A stretch of DNA of 64,000 nucleotides from Pseudomonas cavernicola (lineage in GTDB: Bacteria > Pseudomonadota > Gammaproteobacteria > Pseudomonadales > Pseudomonadaceae). Position 1 is the stretch's first letter. Every line of letters begins with the position of its first letter. The position numbers and the translations under genes are program-made. Location: the NCBI RefSeq assembly GCF_003596405.1, contig NZ_QYUR01000006.1, forward strand, positions 1 through 64,000. The letters run 5' to 3'. Of the stretch, positions 52,723-63,960 are shown one piece after another. The notes below the pieces were generated by a model. That model was not told the DNA's origin, did no database searches, and saw only the letters and a program-made list of their open reading frames with translations.

Positions 52723-55406
52723 TACAGGTCATCCTCCAAAACGGGTTGCGGGTGTAACGGTAGATGCAGGGTCAGGCTCGCACCCCGACCGTCCAGCCCC
52801 TCACCCACCGTCACGCGGCCACCGTGGGCGCCGAGCATGCCTTGGCAGATGGCCAAGCCCAAGCCCGTACCCTGCCCGCCGCGATCACCACGGGCGGCGG
52901 TGTAGAACATGTCGAAGATTTTTTCCCGCTCGGCCTCAGGGATTCCTGGCCCCTGGTCGCTGACGACGATGCGCAGCTCGCCCCCTTCCTGCAAGGCCTC
53001 GCCATCAGTCTCAACCGCTATGCGCAGACGACCACCGGCAGGCGAAAAGCGCGCGGCGTTTTCTAGCACATTGATCAACGCCTGCTCGATCAATGCCGGA
53101 TGTACATAGAGCAACGGCAGCTCAGCGGGCACCTCGGTTTCCACCGCCAGTGGCGTCAGCAGCGGGCGCAACCGCTGCAGAGCGCTGGCGACGATATCCA
53201 CCGGCGCCACCCAGTCGCGCGCGAGTTTGAGACCGCCATGGCCAAGGCGGGTCATGTCCAGCAGGTTCTGGATATAACGATCGAGCCGCTCGGCTTCATC
53301 ACGGGTGCTTTCCAGCAACTCGCGACGGTCTTGCGGGCCAATCTGGTCATCCAGCGTCAGCAAACTGTCGATGGCGCCGCGCATGGAAGTCAGCGGTGTG
53401 CGCAGGTCATGCGACACCGAGGCGAGCAAGGCACTGCGCAACTGCTCGGTTTCACCATGCAAACGCGCGGCTTCCAGGTCCTCCGCCAACTGTGCACGCG
53501 CCAGGGCCTGAGCCAACGGCTGGCCGAGCGCCGCGAGCAAACGCCGGCGAGCAGCCGGTAACGGCTGCTCACTTTTCGGGCTGACCCCAAGCAGCGCCAG
53601 CGGGCCGTCTTCGCCAGACAACGGCCACCACCACCAGCGCCCGCTGGGCAAGGTGTCGGTGCCGAGACCGGCCGGTTGATCATGCTGCCAGGCCCATTCC
53701 GCCGCGACCCGTTCGGCGTCGCTGAGCTGACGCGAGACACCTGCCTCGACCTTCCAGGCACCATCGTCGCTACGACCGAGCAGACAAACATCCATGTCAC
53801 TCCAACCGGCGAACTGCTGGCCCGCGGCAGTCAGCACCGCCTGGCGATCAGTGGCAGCGGTAAGTTTGCGAGACAAATCGAGCAGCGCGCCGGTTTCGCT
53901 CTGGGTCTCACGCAGGGCATCCAGTTGCCGACGCTGGCGAGCGGCCAGGTTGCCGGTCAGTGCAGCCATCAGCAGAAAGAACAACAGGGTCAGCACATCC
54001 TCATGCCGATGGATGGTGAAAGAGAAAATAGGCGGGATAAACAGAAAATCGTAAGCGAGAAAAGACAGTACCGCGCTGGCCAATGCCGGGCCGGAGCTGG
54101 TGCGTACCGCCACCAGCAACACGGCAGCGAGGAACACCAGGGAAATGTTCGGCAATTCTAGAACATGCGACACACCCCAGGCCAAGGCAGTCGCCAGCAG
54201 CGTGGCGAAAAACGCCAGAGCATAATCGCCCACGCGTGCTGGATAGCGTGGACGAAATGTCGCCGGCACGCGATCGGCCTCGGTATCCAACACGCTGACT
54301 TCCAAACCTTCGGCATGCCGCAGCAAACGCTCGGCAACGCCCAGGCCGAACAAGCGGCGGCGCAAGCGCTGCCGACTACGACCGACCAGCACCAGACTGG
54401 CCTGGCGCTCATAGGCATGCTGGATCAAGGTTTTCGCCACTTCACCGGCACGCAGGCTAACCACCTCACCGCCGAGGCGTTCAGCCAGTCGCTGGGCCGC
54501 CTGCAGATGCGTGCGCGCGACCTCATTGCGCACCCCGCCGGTATCCACATGCACCAAGCTCCAGGGCAGATGGCGCCGTTCGGCCACCCGGCAGGCGTGG
54601 CGTACCAGGCGCTCGGCCTGCTCGTCCCCATCCACCGCCACCAACAGGCGGCCGCGTACGGTCGGGGCTTCCTGACCCAGCTGGCGATAACGCTGGTTGA
54701 GGTCGGCATCCACCCGCGCCGCAGCGGTCTGCATGGCCAGCTCGCGCAGGGCGGTGAGATTGGTCTGACTGAAGAAGGCGTCGATCGCCGCGCGCGCCTG
54801 CTCCGGGACATAGACCTTGCCCTCACGCAGGCGCTCCAGCAGTTCGCGCGGCGGCAGGTCGATCAGCACCAGCTCGTAGGCCTCCTGCAACACCCAGTCC
54901 GGCACGGTCTCGCGCACCTGCACGCTGGTGATATCGCGCACCTGGTCATTGAGGCTTTCGATGTGCTGCACGTTGACCGTGGTGTAGACGTCGATGCCAG
55001 CCGCCAGCAACTCCTGGATATCCTGCCAGCGCTTGGCGTGGCGGCTGCCGGGGGCATTCGTGTGGGCCAGTTCGTCCACCAGCGCCAGCTTGGGCGGCTT
55101 GGCCAGCAGGCCATCGAGGTCCATCTCGGCCAGCTTGATGCCGCGGTAGAGGCTGCGCATCGGCGGCTGCTGCGGCAAGCCGGCGAGCAGCGCTTCGGTT
55201 TCGGCGCGGCCATGGGTCTCGACCACCCCGGCGCGCAGGTCGACGCCCTGGCGCAGCTGCGCCTGCGCCGCCAGCAGCATGGCGTAGGTCTTGCCTACCC
55301 CCGGCGCGGCGCCGAGAAAGACCTTGAGTCGGCCGCGGCCGCCACGGTTATCCTGATCGGGCGGCAGATCCGCCAGAAAAGCATCGGCGCGGCCGGCATC
55401 ACTCAT
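52722..55406 (-). CDS. kdpD: Sensor histidine kinase KdpD
   Basis: This 894-aa protein has the N-terminal KdpD domain with Walker [14 protein letters not shown] (residues about 32-44) and [12 protein letters not shown], then a Usp-like domain (about 250-370), four membrane helices (about 400-490), a GAF-like region, HisKA with [12 protein letters not shown] (phospho-His near 666) and HATPase with [11 protein letters not shown] and DQGPGIP. It senses K+ limitation and turgor. Start overlaps the kdpC stop by four bases. Confidence 0.97.
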   Translation of the reverse strand: MSDAGRADAFLADLPPDQDNRGGRGRLKVFLGAAPGVGKTYAMLLAAQAQLRQGVDLRAGVVETHGRAETEALLAGLPQQPPMRSLYRGIKLAEMDLDGLLAKPPKLALVDELAHTNAPGSRHAKRWQDIQELLAAGIDVYTTVNVQHIESLNDQVRDITSVQVRETVPDWVLQEAYELVLIDLPPRELLERLREGKVYVPEQARAAIDAFFSQTNLTALRELAMQTAAARVDADLNQRYRQLGQEAPTVRGRLLVAVDGDEQAERLVRHACRVAERRHLPWSLVHVDTGGVRNEVARTHLQAAQRLAERLGGEVVSLRAGEVAKTLIQHAYERQASLVLVGRSRQRLRRRLFGLGVAERLLRHAEGLEVSVLDTEADRVPATFRPRYPARVGDYALAFFATLLATALAWGVSHVLELPNISLVFLAAVLLVAVRTSSGPALASAVLSFLAYDFLFIPPIFSFTIHRHEDVLTLLFFLLMAALTGNLAARQRRQLDALRETQSETGALLDLSRKLTAATDRQAVLTAAGQQFAGWSDMDVCLLGRSDDGAWKVEAGVSRQLSDAERVAAEWAWQHDQPAGLGTDTLPSGRWWWWPLSGEDGPLALLGVSPKSEQPLPAARRRLLAALGQPLAQALARAQLAEDLEAARLHGETEQLRSALLASVSHDLRTPLTSMRGAIDSLLTLDDQIGPQDRRELLESTRDEAERLDRYIQNLLDMTRLGHGGLKLARDWVAPVDIVASALQRLRPLLTPLAVETEVPAELPLLYVHPALIEQALINVLENAARFSPAGGRLRIAVETDGEALQEGGELRIVVSDQGPGIPEAEREKIFDMFYTAARGDRGGQGTGLGLAICQGMLGAHGGRVTVGEGLDGRGASLTLHLPLHPQPVLEDDL

Positions 55407-55954
55407 CGATGAATTCCCTCAAGGGCTAGGTTAAGCGCCAGCACGTTGACCACCGCCGGCCCCACCAACGGACGTTCGGTATGACTCTCGACCAGGCGCT
55501 CGAGCGATTCGCTCGACAGGTTGCGCGCGGCAGCGATGCGCGGGATCTGGTAGCTGGCGGCAGCCGGCGGCAGATGCGGGTCCAGGCCGCTGGCGGAGGT
55601 GGTGACCAGCGCCAAGGGTACCGGAGCACCGGTGCCATTGGCCAACACCGCGGCGTCCTTGCCGATGCGTTCGGCCAGGGTCGGGTTGGATTGCGCCAGG
55701 TTACTCGCGCCGCTGGAGACGGTGGCGTAAGCGGCCGCCGATGGACGTACATGGAACCAGTCGTCACCCTCGAAAGGCTGGGCGAGCAAGCTGGAGCCGC
55801 GGATCTTACCCTCGCTGTCGGCGACCAGGCTGCCCCCCGCCTGCGCGGGGAAGGCGAGCTGAGCCACGCCGGTGACAACCAGGGGATAGGCAACGCCAGT
55901 AATCAGGGTCATCAGGGCCAACAGGCTCACGGCGGGACGGAGTTGCTTAAGCAT
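55403..55954 (-). CDS. kdpC: K+-transporting ATPase subunit KdpC
   Basis: This 183-aa subunit has one N-terminal membrane helix (residues about 9-32) and a soluble part with the family marks [31 protein letters not shown] and [17 protein letters not shown]. It helps the KdpFABC complex bind ATP. It starts 134 bp after kdpB because repeat DNA lies between. Confidence 0.96.
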   Translation of the reverse strand: MLKQLRPAVSLLALMTLITGVAYPLVVTGVAQLAFPAQAGGSLVADSEGKIRGSSLLAQPFEGDDWFHVRPSAAAYATVSSGASNLAQSNPTLAERIGKDAAVLANGTGAPVPLALVTTSASGLDPHLPPAAASYQIPRIAAARNLSSESLERLVESHTERPLVGPAVVNVLALNLALEGIHR

Positions 55955-55990
55955 GGTGTTTCTCCAATCTTCAGGGTTTGCACCGAATCA

Positions 55991-56088
55991 GTCCCCTCTC
56001 CCATTCATGGGAGAGGGTTAGGGAGAGGGCTGCGTCGAATAAAGCTACCCTCTCCCCCGCCCTCTCTCCCGTAAACGGGCGAGGGGAG
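55991..56088. repeat. ccctctccc repeat doublet between kdpB and kdpC
   Basis: Two palindromic units (tcccctctccc-attcatgg-gagaggg and ctctctcccgtaaacgggcgagggga) face each other. The same family lies at 22256-22372 between cysH and cysB. It abuts the kdpB stop and fills most of the 134-bp gap. Confidence 0.85.
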
Positions 56089-58140
56089 TTAAACCAGGCC
56101 TAGCGCGGTCAGCAGCAGGTCGATCAGTTTGATCCCGACGAAGGGCGCGACAATGCCGCCCAGGCCATAGATCAGCAGATTGCGCGCCAGCAGGCTGGAG
56201 GCGCTCGCCGCCTTCACCTTGACCCCGCGCAGGGCCAGCGGGATCAACGCGACGATGATCAGCGCGTTGAACACGATGGCCGAGAGGATCGCGCTCTGCG
56301 GGCTTGCCAGTTGCATGACGTTGAGCACGCCGAGCTGCGGGTAGAGGCTGGCGAACAGCGCCGGCAGGATGGCGAAGTACTTGGCCACGTCGTTGGCCAT
56401 GGAGAAGGTGGTCAGCGCGCCACGGGTGACCAGCAGCTCCTTGCCCACCTGCACCACGTCCAGCAGCTTGGTTGGGTCGGAGTCGAGATCCACCAGGTTG
56501 GCGGCCTCGCGGGCGGCCTGGGTGCCGTCGTTCATCGCCATGCCGACGTCGGCCTGGGCCAGCGCCGGGGCATCGTTGGCGCCGTCGCCGCACATGGCGA
56601 CCATCTTGCCGTCGGCCTGCTCCTGGCGGATACGCTGGAGTTTCTTCACCGGCGTGGCCTCGGCGATCACGTCATCGACACCGGCTTCAGCGGCAATCGC
56701 GGCAGCGGTCAGTGGGTTGTCGCCGGTCACCATGACGGTGCGAATACCCAACTGGCGCAGCTCGGCGAAACGTTCGCGGATACCCGGCTTGACCACGTCC
56801 TTCAGGTGGATGACACCGCGCAGCTTGCCGTCGGCAGTTACCAGCAACGGGGTGCCGCCGCTCTTGGCGATCTTGTCGATTTCCCGCGACAGGGTCGCCG
56901 GCACCTCGCCACGCTCAAGGCCAATAAAGGCCAGGGCCGCATCGACCGCACCTTTACGATAGACGTGGCCATTCCAGTCAACCCCGGACAGACGCGTTTC
57001 AGCACTGAACGGGATGGCCTCGATCTCGGTCCGCGCCGGCTCAACCATCGGGTACAGGCCACGCAGGTATTCGACGATCGACTTGCCTTCCGGCGTGTCA
57101 TCGGCCAGCGAGGCCAGCAGCGCAGCCTCGGCCAGTTCCTTGGAGCTGACCCCGGGAGCGGCATAGACCGCGCTGCAGCGACGGTTGCCGAAGGTGATGG
57201 TGCCGGTCTTGTCCAGCAGCAGCACATGCACGTCACCGGCGGCTTCCACCGCACGGCCGGACTTGGCGATCACGTTGAGGTGCACCAGGCGATCCATGCC
57301 GGCGATGCCGATGGCGGACAGCAGGCCACCAATGGTGGTCGGGATCAGGGTCACCAGCAGCGCCACCAGGAACACCAGCGGCAACTTGCCGCCGGCGAAG
57401 ATCGCGAACGGCTGCAGGCTCACCACCACCAGCAGAAAGATCAGGCTCAGGCCGATCAGCAGGATGTCCAGCGCCACCTCGTTAGGGGTCTTCTGCCGCT
57501 TTGCGCCTTCCACCAGGGCGATCATGCGGTCCAGGGTCGACTCACCCGGGTTCACGCTGATTTTCACCAGCAACCAGTCGGACACCAGGCGGGTATTCCC
57601 GGTCACCGCCGAACGGTCGCCGCCGGACTCGCGGATCACCGGCGCGGACTCGCCAGTGATGGCCGCCTCGTTGACCGCGGCGACACCTTCGATCACCTCG
57701 CCGTCGCCGGGGATCAATTCGCCGGCCTGGACGCGCACCACGTCACCCTTGCGCAGGGTGCTGGCGGCCACGGTTTCGAACTCGCCGCCGGCCTTGCGGC
57801 GATGCGCACTGAGGCCCTGGCTGCCAGCCCGCAGGCTATCGGCACGAGCCTTGCCACGACCTTCGGCAAGCGCCTCGGCGAAGTTGGCGAAGAGCACGGT
57901 GAACCACAGCCAGAGGGCCAGTTGCACCGCCACCGCGGTATCCACCGCCGGGTTCGGCACGAAGCACAGAACGGTGGTCAGCACGGCGGTCAATTCGACC
58001 ACCAACATCACCGGCGACCGTAGCAGCACGCGCGGGTCGAGCTTAACGAAGGCCTGGACCAGCGCCACGCGCCAGAGCGAGCTGACTGAGGCAGTCTGGA
58101 TTTTTGCGCGCTGTTTCAGCGCTTGAGTCTGAGCGTTCAT
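56089..58140 (-). CDS. kdpB: K+-transporting ATPase subunit KdpB (P-type)
   Basis: This 683-aa P-type ATPase has the phosphorylation motif LLDKTGT (Asp near 308), TGESAPV in the actuator domain (TGES loop near 163), and the hinge [16 protein letters not shown] (about 520-535). It is the catalytic subunit of the K+ pump. The start at 58140 (MNAQTQ) has aagga ten bases upstream; 58149 is too close to it. It follows kdpA by 12 bp. Confidence 0.97.
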   Translation of the reverse strand: MNAQTQALKQRAKIQTASVSSLWRVALVQAFVKLDPRVLLRSPVMLVVELTAVLTTVLCFVPNPAVDTAVAVQLALWLWFTVLFANFAEALAEGRGKARADSLRAGSQGLSAHRRKAGGEFETVAASTLRKGDVVRVQAGELIPGDGEVIEGVAAVNEAAITGESAPVIRESGGDRSAVTGNTRLVSDWLLVKISVNPGESTLDRMIALVEGAKRQKTPNEVALDILLIGLSLIFLLVVVSLQPFAIFAGGKLPLVFLVALLVTLIPTTIGGLLSAIGIAGMDRLVHLNVIAKSGRAVEAAGDVHVLLLDKTGTITFGNRRCSAVYAAPGVSSKELAEAALLASLADDTPEGKSIVEYLRGLYPMVEPARTEIEAIPFSAETRLSGVDWNGHVYRKGAVDAALAFIGLERGEVPATLSREIDKIAKSGGTPLLVTADGKLRGVIHLKDVVKPGIRERFAELRQLGIRTVMVTGDNPLTAAAIAAEAGVDDVIAEATPVKKLQRIRQEQADGKMVAMCGDGANDAPALAQADVGMAMNDGTQAAREAANLVDLDSDPTKLLDVVQVGKELLVTRGALTTFSMANDVAKYFAILPALFASLYPQLGVLNVMQLASPQSAILSAIVFNALIIVALIPLALRGVKVKAASASSLLARNLLIYGLGGIVAPFVGIKLIDLLLTALGLV

Positions 58141-58152
58141 CTCAATCATTCC

Positions 58153-59847
58153 TTAGAAGCCAATGCTCAGTTGTTCGGCCAGCGGGCCCAGAGCCAGGGC
58201 CGGCAGGAAGGTCAAGCCACCGACCAGCAAAATGGTCAGGGTGAGCAAGGTGACGAACAGCGGGCCATGAGTGGGGAAGCTGTTGGGGCCGAGCGGTGCC
58301 GTCTTCTTCGCCGCCAGGCTACCGGCGATGGCCAGTACCGGCAGGATGTAGCCGAAGCGACCGATAATCATGGCCAGGCCGATCATCAGGTTGTGGAACG
58401 GCGTGTTGGCGCCGAAACCACCGAAGGCCGAGCCGTTGTTGGCGGCGCCGGAGGTGAAGGCGTAGAGCAGTTGGCTGAAGCCATGCGGACCGGGGTTGCT
58501 CACCGAGGCCAGCGGGCCTGGCAGAGTCGCGGCGAAGGAGCCAAGCACCAACACACCGACCGGCATCACCAGCAAGGTGGCGACCAGCAGACGCACTTCC
58601 TTGGCTTCCAGCTTCTTGCCCAGGTATTCCGGGGTGCGGCCGACCATCAAACCGGCGAGGAACACCGCGATCAGGACGAACAACAGCATTCCGTACAGAC
58701 CCGCGCCGACGCCGCCGAAGATCACTTCGCCAAGCATCATGTTGATCATCGGGACCATGCCGCCGATGGCACTCATGCTATCGTGCATGGCGTTCACCGA
58801 ACCGTTTGACGCAGCGGTGGTGGTCACCGCCCAGAGCATCGAGGCGGTGACGCCGAAACGGCTCTCCTTGCCTTCCAGCGAAGCACTCTGCTCCACCGGC
58901 AGACTGGCCAGGGCAGCATTCGGCTGATACTCGGCGACCAGTGCCGTGCCCAGGCCGAGCAGGAACAACACCAGCATGCAGGCCAGGATGGCGCGACTCT
59001 GGCGCAGGTCCTTGACGTAGTGGCCGAAGGTGAACACCAGCGCGGCCGGGATCAGGATGATAGAGGCCAGCTCGAACAAGTTGCTCCACGCCGTGGGGTT
59101 CTCGAACGGATGCGCGGAGTTGACGCCGAAGAAGCCACCGCCGTTGGTGCCGAGCTGCTTGATGGCTATCTGGCTGGCTGCCGGGCCGAGCGGCACGACC
59201 TGGTCGGCACCCTGCAGGGTGACGGCGTTGACGTACTCGGCGAAGGTCTGCGGCACGCCCTGCCAAACCAGGAACAGTGCCAGCAGCAGGCACAGCGGCA
59301 GCAGCCCGTAGAGGGTGCCACGGGTCAGATCGACCCAGAAGTTGCCCAGGCTGTGACTGGAACGGCGAGTCAGGCCACGGCACAACGCAACCAGCACGGC
59401 CAGGCCGGTAGCGGCGCTGACGAAGTTCTGCACGCCGAGGCCGACCATCTGACTGAAGTAGCTCAGCGCGGCTTCGCCGCTATAGGCTTGCCAGTTGGTA
59501 TTGGTGACGAAGCTCACCGCAGTGTTGAACGCCAGGGTCCATTCCAGGCCCGACAGTTTCAGCGGATTGAGCGGCAACATGCCTTGCAGCATGAGGATGG
59601 CGAACAGCAGCACGAAGCCGGCCAGGTTGAAGGCCAGCAGCGCCAGGGTATAGGTCTTCCAGTCCTGTTCGGACTTTTCGTCGACGCCGGATACGCGGTA
59701 GCAGAAACGCTCCACCGGCCTTAGAACAGGTGACAAAAAGGTCCGTTGCCCTTCCATCACCCGGTAATAGAAGCGCCCGAGGAATGGCGCAGACACCAGC
59801 ACCAACGCTAGGAAGGCCAGAATCAGCAGAATATCTTGGCTGTTCAT
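58153..59847 (-). CDS. kdpA: K+-transporting ATPase subunit KdpA
   Basis: This 564-aa subunit has ten membrane helices and the K+ selectivity loops typical of the SKT family, e.g. [10 protein letters not shown] (near 115), [18 protein letters not shown] (near 232) and GSVNAMHDS (near 345), [11 protein letters not shown] (near 467). It is the channel-like subunit. The start is the ATG at 59847 (MNSQDILL); the longer frame to 60123 crosses kdpF. Confidence 0.97.
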   Translation of the reverse strand: MNSQDILLILAFLALVLVSAPFLGRFYYRVMEGQRTFLSPVLRPVERFCYRVSGVDEKSEQDWKTYTLALLAFNLAGFVLLFAILMLQGMLPLNPLKLSGLEWTLAFNTAVSFVTNTNWQAYSGEAALSYFSQMVGLGVQNFVSAATGLAVLVALCRGLTRRSSHSLGNFWVDLTRGTLYGLLPLCLLLALFLVWQGVPQTFAEYVNAVTLQGADQVVPLGPAASQIAIKQLGTNGGGFFGVNSAHPFENPTAWSNLFELASIILIPAALVFTFGHYVKDLRQSRAILACMLVLFLLGLGTALVAEYQPNAALASLPVEQSASLEGKESRFGVTASMLWAVTTTAASNGSVNAMHDSMSAIGGMVPMINMMLGEVIFGGVGAGLYGMLLFVLIAVFLAGLMVGRTPEYLGKKLEAKEVRLLVATLLVMPVGVLVLGSFAATLPGPLASVSNPGPHGFSQLLYAFTSGAANNGSAFGGFGANTPFHNLMIGLAMIIGRFGYILPVLAIAGSLAAKKTAPLGPNSFPTHGPLFVTLLTLTILLVGGLTFLPALALGPLAEQLSIGF

Positions 59848-59855
59848 GACTACTC

Positions 59856-59945
59856 CTAGGAACGATCGGCGCGCAGCAGCGCCGTCAGCAGATAAATGAA
59901 CAGTCCCGTGGCCATAGCCAGGGACAACCAATCCAGAACAGTCAT
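59856..59945 (-). CDS. kdpF: K+-transporting ATPase stabilising peptide KdpF
   Basis: This 29-aa single-helix peptide reads [20 protein letters not shown], then TALLRADRS. It ends eight bases before kdpA and stabilises the KdpABC complex. A good ribosome site (aggaga) lies upstream of the ATG. Confidence 0.93.
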   Translation of the reverse strand: MTVLDWLSLAMATGLFIYLLTALLRADRS

Positions 59946-59999
59946 GGAACTTCTCTCCTTTGCGCGGTTTTTCCGCTTGGGAGAAATTCTCCGCGGGAC

Positions 60000-60051
60000 G
60001 GCGTAAAGGAACGAGACGAAGCGGCCGGGAGCGGCGTAAAGAAGGCGTAAA
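60000..60051 (-). promoter_or_regulatory. Candidate KdpE operator: phased tttacgcc repeats
   Basis: On the minus strand tttacgcc occurs at 60044-60051 and 60033-60040, 11 bp apart, and again at 60000-60007, 33 bp further on. All three are on the same face of the helix, as expected for tandem binding of an OmpR-type regulator. They lie 55-106 bp upstream of kdpF, and E. coli KdpE binds a similar T-rich tttaca-type sequence. Confidence 0.6.
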
Positions 60052-60052
60052 T

Positions 60053-60259
60053 AAGTGCGTGCCCATCGCCAGTAAGGCGGTCGGCGACGGCAGCATCGAC
60101 AAGGAGGCGAGCGCCGCCCTCACCGCCCCACCACCGCCATCAGCGAGTGGTAGCAGCCTGGCTCAGTTGTTAGGTCAGTTGGACAGCGATGGCAGCGGCA
60201 GTATTAGCGAGAACGAACTGAGTAACCTGTTCAGCGCCTCCAGCGCTGCAAGTTTGTAG
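60053..60259 (+). pseudogene. Remnant of an EF-hand protein
   Basis: The frame contains [13 protein letters not shown] and then QLDSDGSGSISENELSNLF, a recognisable EF-hand calcium loop (D-x-D-x-S-G-x-I-x-x-x-E) preceded by half of another. No start with a ribosome site is present; the N-terminal part seems lost. It is likely the end of a small EF-hand gene, overlapping the kdp control region. Confidence 0.5.
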
Positions 60260-60332
60260 GAACAGGCGTGCCTGCGAATGGCTGCATTTCGAGGTCGGCA
60301 CTGCGCAGCTAAACCAGCGTCAATGCAACTGT

Positions 60333-61406
60333 TTAAACCTCGGGCGGCGGTTCTTTCGCAACGGGCGCCCTGGCCCCGCCGTCGGCCACCCAGTCGTTGA
60401 GCAGGCTAAAAGCAACCGCTAGCAGCGTCGGCCCGAGAAACAGGCCCATAAAACCAAAGGCAAGAATGCCGCCGAATACCCCCAGCAACACGACCACCAA
60501 CGGCAGGTTGCCACCCCGGCTGATCAGGTAAGGCTTGAGCACGTTGTCTACGCCACTAATGATGAACATGCCCCAGATCCCCAGGAACACGGCATAACCA
60601 TAGTCGCCCTGCCACACCAGCCAGGCAGTAGCCGGAATCCACACCAACGGCGGGCCCATGGGAATCAGGCTGAAGACGAAAGTGAGAATACCCAGCACCA
60701 ACGCCCCTGGAATCCCGGCGATCCAGAAGCCAATAAGCGCCAACACAGCCTGTGCCGCAGCAGTACCGATAACCCCATTGACCACGCGCTGAACAGTGCC
60801 AGCCACCAGTTCGAGATAGTGCTCTGCCCGTTCGCCAATCAGCCGCTGCAGGCCACTCTGTACCAGCTCGGCCATACGTGGGCCGTCGCGGTAGAAGAAA
60901 AATACCAAAACCAAACTCAGCGCCAGCTCCAGAACGCCACCGCCAATCTGCGCGCTACGCGCCAACAACCAATTACCCACCTGCCCCATATAGGGTTTCA
61001 AGCTCGCGAAGAAAGCCGAGCCCTGCTGGTCGATAGTCCGCCACAGGCCAACCAGTCGCTCGCCCACCAGCGGAATACCCGCCATCCATTCGGGCGGCGG
61101 CGGCAGGCCCTGCACTTGCAGATCCTTGAGCAGATTCAGCGCATCGCGGACATGATCCGCCAGGTTAAAGCCCAGCCACACCAGCGGCACCGCCACCAAG
61201 ACCATCCAGCCCAATGTGAGCAACCCTGCGGCCAGCGCCGCACGCCCGCCCAGCCAGCGCGTTAGCAAGGTCATCAGCGGCCAACTGGCGAATGCCAGCA
61301 CGGCAGCCCAAAACAGCGCCGACGAAAACGGCGCCAGCACCCAGATGCTGGCACCGAGCAGCGCCAGCAGCAGAATCTGCACCAGTAAGCGGTCGTTATT
61401 GGGCAT
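60333..61406 (-). CDS. AI-2E family (TqsA/PerM-type) membrane permease
   Basis: This 357-aa protein has about seven or eight membrane helices (near 10-45, 60-82, 150-172, 210-280 and 300-340) and the family blocks VFFFYRDGP, PMGPPLVWIPA and GNLPLVVVLLGVFGG. Members have been linked to AI-2 export, Na+/H+ exchange or other transport; nothing here tells which. Confidence 0.88.
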   Translation of the reverse strand: MPNNDRLLVQILLLALLGASIWVLAPFSSALFWAAVLAFASWPLMTLLTRWLGGRAALAAGLLTLGWMVLVAVPLVWLGFNLADHVRDALNLLKDLQVQGLPPPPEWMAGIPLVGERLVGLWRTIDQQGSAFFASLKPYMGQVGNWLLARSAQIGGGVLELALSLVLVFFFYRDGPRMAELVQSGLQRLIGERAEHYLELVAGTVQRVVNGVIGTAAAQAVLALIGFWIAGIPGALVLGILTFVFSLIPMGPPLVWIPATAWLVWQGDYGYAVFLGIWGMFIISGVDNVLKPYLISRGGNLPLVVVLLGVFGGILAFGFMGLFLGPTLLAVAFSLLNDWVADGGARAPVAKEPPPEV

Positions 61407-61461
61407 GTAAATGCTCCATGCAAAGAGAAGGAATTAGCTCGAAAGAGTTATTTTCTTAGAG

Positions 61462-61540
61462 CGTAGGCTGGGTAGAGCGCAGCGAAACCCAGCGAGGCAA
61501 ACGCTGGGTTTCGCCAAAAGCGGCTCTACCCAGCCTACAG
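61462..61540. repeat. Inverted repeat, gtaggctggg family
   Basis: The arms cgtaggctgggtagagcg and cggctctacccagcctac enclose a second palindrome (gaaacccagcg / cgctgggtttc). It is related to 49172-49214. It lies in the 159-bp gap between the DUF4892 stop and the permease start. Confidence 0.85.
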
Positions 61541-61565
61541 ATACCGCATTAGGTTAACGAATCAA

Positions 61566-62384
61566 TTAAGGCAACACTTTCAAAAGCAAGCCGGTCCCCG
61601 TAGCCGTATCCAACTCAAGCCGCGCAGCTCGCACCCTTTGCGCGACCAAGGCTTCGCGCCAGGCTTCCGCGTTTGCCCCGGAGAGGCTGACGCGCAAGGT
61701 GCTATCCAGGTTCAGACTGCGTGCAAGCAACTCGACCCAAGGCGCTAGCGGTTCTGCATTCAGCTTCGGCAGGGCCAGCTCGCCCGTACTTCTCAACTGA
61801 CGGAGCAAGGTGTTTGGACTGGGTAACAACTCACCGAGCGGTGCACCGGCGTCCAGCTGTTCGACATGCAGATACGCCCGGCGATTGCCACGGGTGATGC
61901 TATAGAGCGCCACGAGGCTGTCCTGCTGTGGCTCGGCCAGGCGTAGTAACAAGTACGCCTGTTGATCGTCGGCGCCATACAGCTTGGCGTTACCGAATAC
62001 CGAGTTGGCCCACAGGCTGCTGGAGCCGCAGTCACGGCTCTCGCACCAGTACAACAACTCGGCGCCCTGCGCCTGCAAAGCTTCACGGGCTGCGTTGAAT
62101 GCCTGCCCGGAAGAGTGTTCGCGAGGTAGTTCGTAAGTCACCGAACGCAGTTGCCCTTGCGTCGGCACTTCCCGCTCGAAACGTAACTGGCCGCTAATCC
62201 GGCGGATCGAGCCCAGCGGATAGATCCGTTCCTGGGCGCTGCCCTCACGAAAGTCGACAATCTGCGCGCGAGGGAAACGCGGCAGTACCTCGAGGTCATG
62301 GCTACCGGGTAAGTCGGCGGCCAGCAACATGCCGCTGACCATAAACAGGCTGAGAACACCCAATAGGTACATGCTGCTCCTCAT
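61566..62384 (-). CDS. DUF4892 exported protein
   Basis: This 272-aa protein has a signal peptide (to about residue 22, MLLAAD), the DUF4892 core (about 25-200) with [16 protein letters not shown] and [17 protein letters not shown], and an OmpA-like C-terminal section. It is a conserved gammaproteobacterial envelope protein of unknown function. It overlaps the GST gene by four bases. Confidence 0.85.
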   Translation of the reverse strand: MRSSMYLLGVLSLFMVSGMLLAADLPGSHDLEVLPRFPRAQIVDFREGSAQERIYPLGSIRRISGQLRFEREVPTQGQLRSVTYELPREHSSGQAFNAAREALQAQGAELLYWCESRDCGSSSLWANSVFGNAKLYGADDQQAYLLLRLAEPQQDSLVALYSITRGNRRAYLHVEQLDAGAPLGELLPSPNTLLRQLRSTGELALPKLNAEPLAPWVELLARSLNLDSTLRVSLSGANAEAWREALVAQRVRAARLELDTATGTGLLLKVLP

Positions 62385-63046
62385 CGAACCAGCATGGCTT
62401 GGCCGGACTTCACCAGTTTTTCGGCGTCCTCTTCCATAGGTTTCGGCACCAGCAAACCGCGCTGCACCGCCGGCCGCTCGTCGATGGCTGCTAGCCAGCG
62501 CTGCAGGTGCTCCAATCCCTCGACCGAAACACCGGCCCAGTCATACAACCGCACCCAGGGGAAGGTAGCGATGTCGGCAATGCTGTACTCACCGGCCAGG
62601 TACTCCACTTCACTCAGGTGGGTATTGAGTACTTCGTATAGGCGGCGGGTTTCATGCTGATAGCGGTCGATCGGGCCCTGCAGCTTCTCCGGGAAATAGC
62701 GGAAAAACACATTGGCCTGGCCCTGCATGGGGCCGACACCGCCCATTTGGAACATCAGCCACTGGATCACCCGTGAGCGGCCTTTGACGTCCTGCGGCAT
62801 CAGTTGGCCGGTCAACTCGGCCAGGTAGATGAGGATGGCGCCAGACTCGAACACAGCGAAATTGTCATTGGCCCGATCAACGATGGCCGGAATCCGCCCG
62901 TTGGGATTGATCTTCAGAAACGCCGGGGTCTTCTGCTCTTGCTTGTCGAAGCTCAGCACCTGCACCTGGTAAGGCAGGCCGAGTTCCTCAAGCGCGATGG
63001 AAATCTTGTGGCCATTGGGGGTAGCGGCGGTGTACAGGTCGATCAT
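62381..63046 (-). CDS. Glutathione S-transferase (Nu-class, YfcG/YghU type)
   Basis: This 221-aa protein has an N-terminal thioredoxin-like domain with [19 protein letters not shown] and [11 protein letters not shown] (about 42-52), and a helical C-terminal domain with [12 protein letters not shown]. The Thr/Asn at the start replace the usual Ser/Tyr/Cys, as in Nu-class enzymes with disulphide reductase activity. The start at 63046 follows aggagag. Confidence 0.9.
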   Translation of the reverse strand: MIDLYTAATPNGHKISIALEELGLPYQVQVLSFDKQEQKTPAFLKINPNGRIPAIVDRANDNFAVFESGAILIYLAELTGQLMPQDVKGRSRVIQWLMFQMGGVGPMQGQANVFFRYFPEKLQGPIDRYQHETRRLYEVLNTHLSEVEYLAGEYSIADIATFPWVRLYDWAGVSVEGLEHLQRWLAAIDERPAVQRGLLVPKPMEEDAEKLVKSGQAMLVR

Positions 63047-63096
63047 GCTTCTCTCCTGTGGCGATCCGCTCAGCCTCCCCAGTTGGCCCGGGCAAG

Positions 63097-63960
63097 TCAA
63101 GGCACAGCGAAGAACCGATTGAAACAGTCTGCTACGGCCTGGGCACCCGCCTCGTCATCCAGATGCAGATGGTGCCCACCGGCCAGTTGATGCAACTCGA
63201 ACGGCAAGCCCTTGAGCATATCGGTAAAACGCGGTTGTTCCAGCAGCATGCCCCGCTCGGCCAGCACCAGGCTGACCGGGCAGCTCAACCGCTGAATGAA
63301 CGCCTGGGTGTGGGCGCGAGTCAGGCGCAGGGGCGATGGCAAGGTCAGACGGCTGTCGGTACGCCAAGTGTAGCCACCGGGCACCGGCATCAAGCCGCGC
63401 TGTGCCAACAGCTCGGCGGCTTCGCGGGTCACCGCGCCGACGCCTTTCATGCGCGCTTCCACCGCTCGCTCAAACTTCTCGTACACCGGTTTGCGTTTGC
63501 CGGCCAAGGCCATCTGCGCCTTGAGCGCTTCACCGAGTTTTTCCGGCGCGGTCTCGGCTTCGCCGGTGTAGGGGATCAGCCCGTCGATCAGGGCCAGACG
63601 CTCGACTCGCTCCGGCATCGCACCTGCCAGCAACACCGAAACAATCGCGCCCATGGAGTGACCGAGCAGTGAGAAACGCTGCCAACCGAACTGTTCAGCT
63701 ACTTGCAGCACATCGTGGGCGTAATCCCAAAGCGCATAGCTGCCTCCCGCCGGGCGGTGATCGGAATGGCCATGCCCAGCGAAGTCCAGCGCCACGATGC
63801 GCAGACCATCCAGCTTGGGCGCCAAGCGGGCGAAGCTCATGGCGTTATCCAGCCAGCCGTGCAGGGCAATCACCGGCTGACCGTCTTGCGGGCCGAACAC
63901 ATGGGCCGCCAGTTCGATATGCGGCAGGCTCAGGCGGACTTCTTCGAAAGGTATGTTCAT
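63097..63960 (-). CDS. Alpha/beta fold hydrolase
   Basis: This 287-aa hydrolase has HGWLDNAMS (oxyanion region near 34-42), the nucleophile elbow GHSMGA (Ser near 102) and His in AGGHHLHLD (near 262). It resembles serine hydrolases of the PA1621/PA1622 group. The upstream gene in the operon is cut off by the window edge: bases 63961-64000 hold its last codons, ending in a TGA that overlaps the ATG here. Substrate unknown. Confidence 0.87.
   Translation of the reverse strand: MNIPFEEVRLSLPHIELAAHVFGPQDGQPVIALHGWLDNAMSFARLAPKLDGLRIVALDFAGHGHSDHRPAGGSYALWDYAHDVLQVAEQFGWQRFSLLGHSMGAIVSVLLAGAMPERVERLALIDGLIPYTGEAETAPEKLGEALKAQMALAGKRKPVYEKFERAVEARMKGVGAVTREAAELLAQRGLMPVPGGYTWRTDSRLTLPSPLRLTRAHTQAFIQRLSCPVSLVLAERGMLLEQPRFTDMLKGLPFELHQLAGGHHLHLDDEAGAQAVADCFNRFFAVP

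Noticed and set aside
54165..55412. 415-codon plus-strand frame opposite kdpD
   Set aside because: Shadow of kdpD, whose kinase motifs are all present on the other strand.
56311..58023. 570-codon plus-strand frame opposite kdpB
   Set aside because: The His/Gln/Asp-rich translation is the usual antisense image of a GC-rich gene; KdpB is unambiguous.
59020..59724. Long plus-strand frame opposite kdpA
   Set aside because: Antisense shadow; KdpA selectivity loops are clear on the minus strand.
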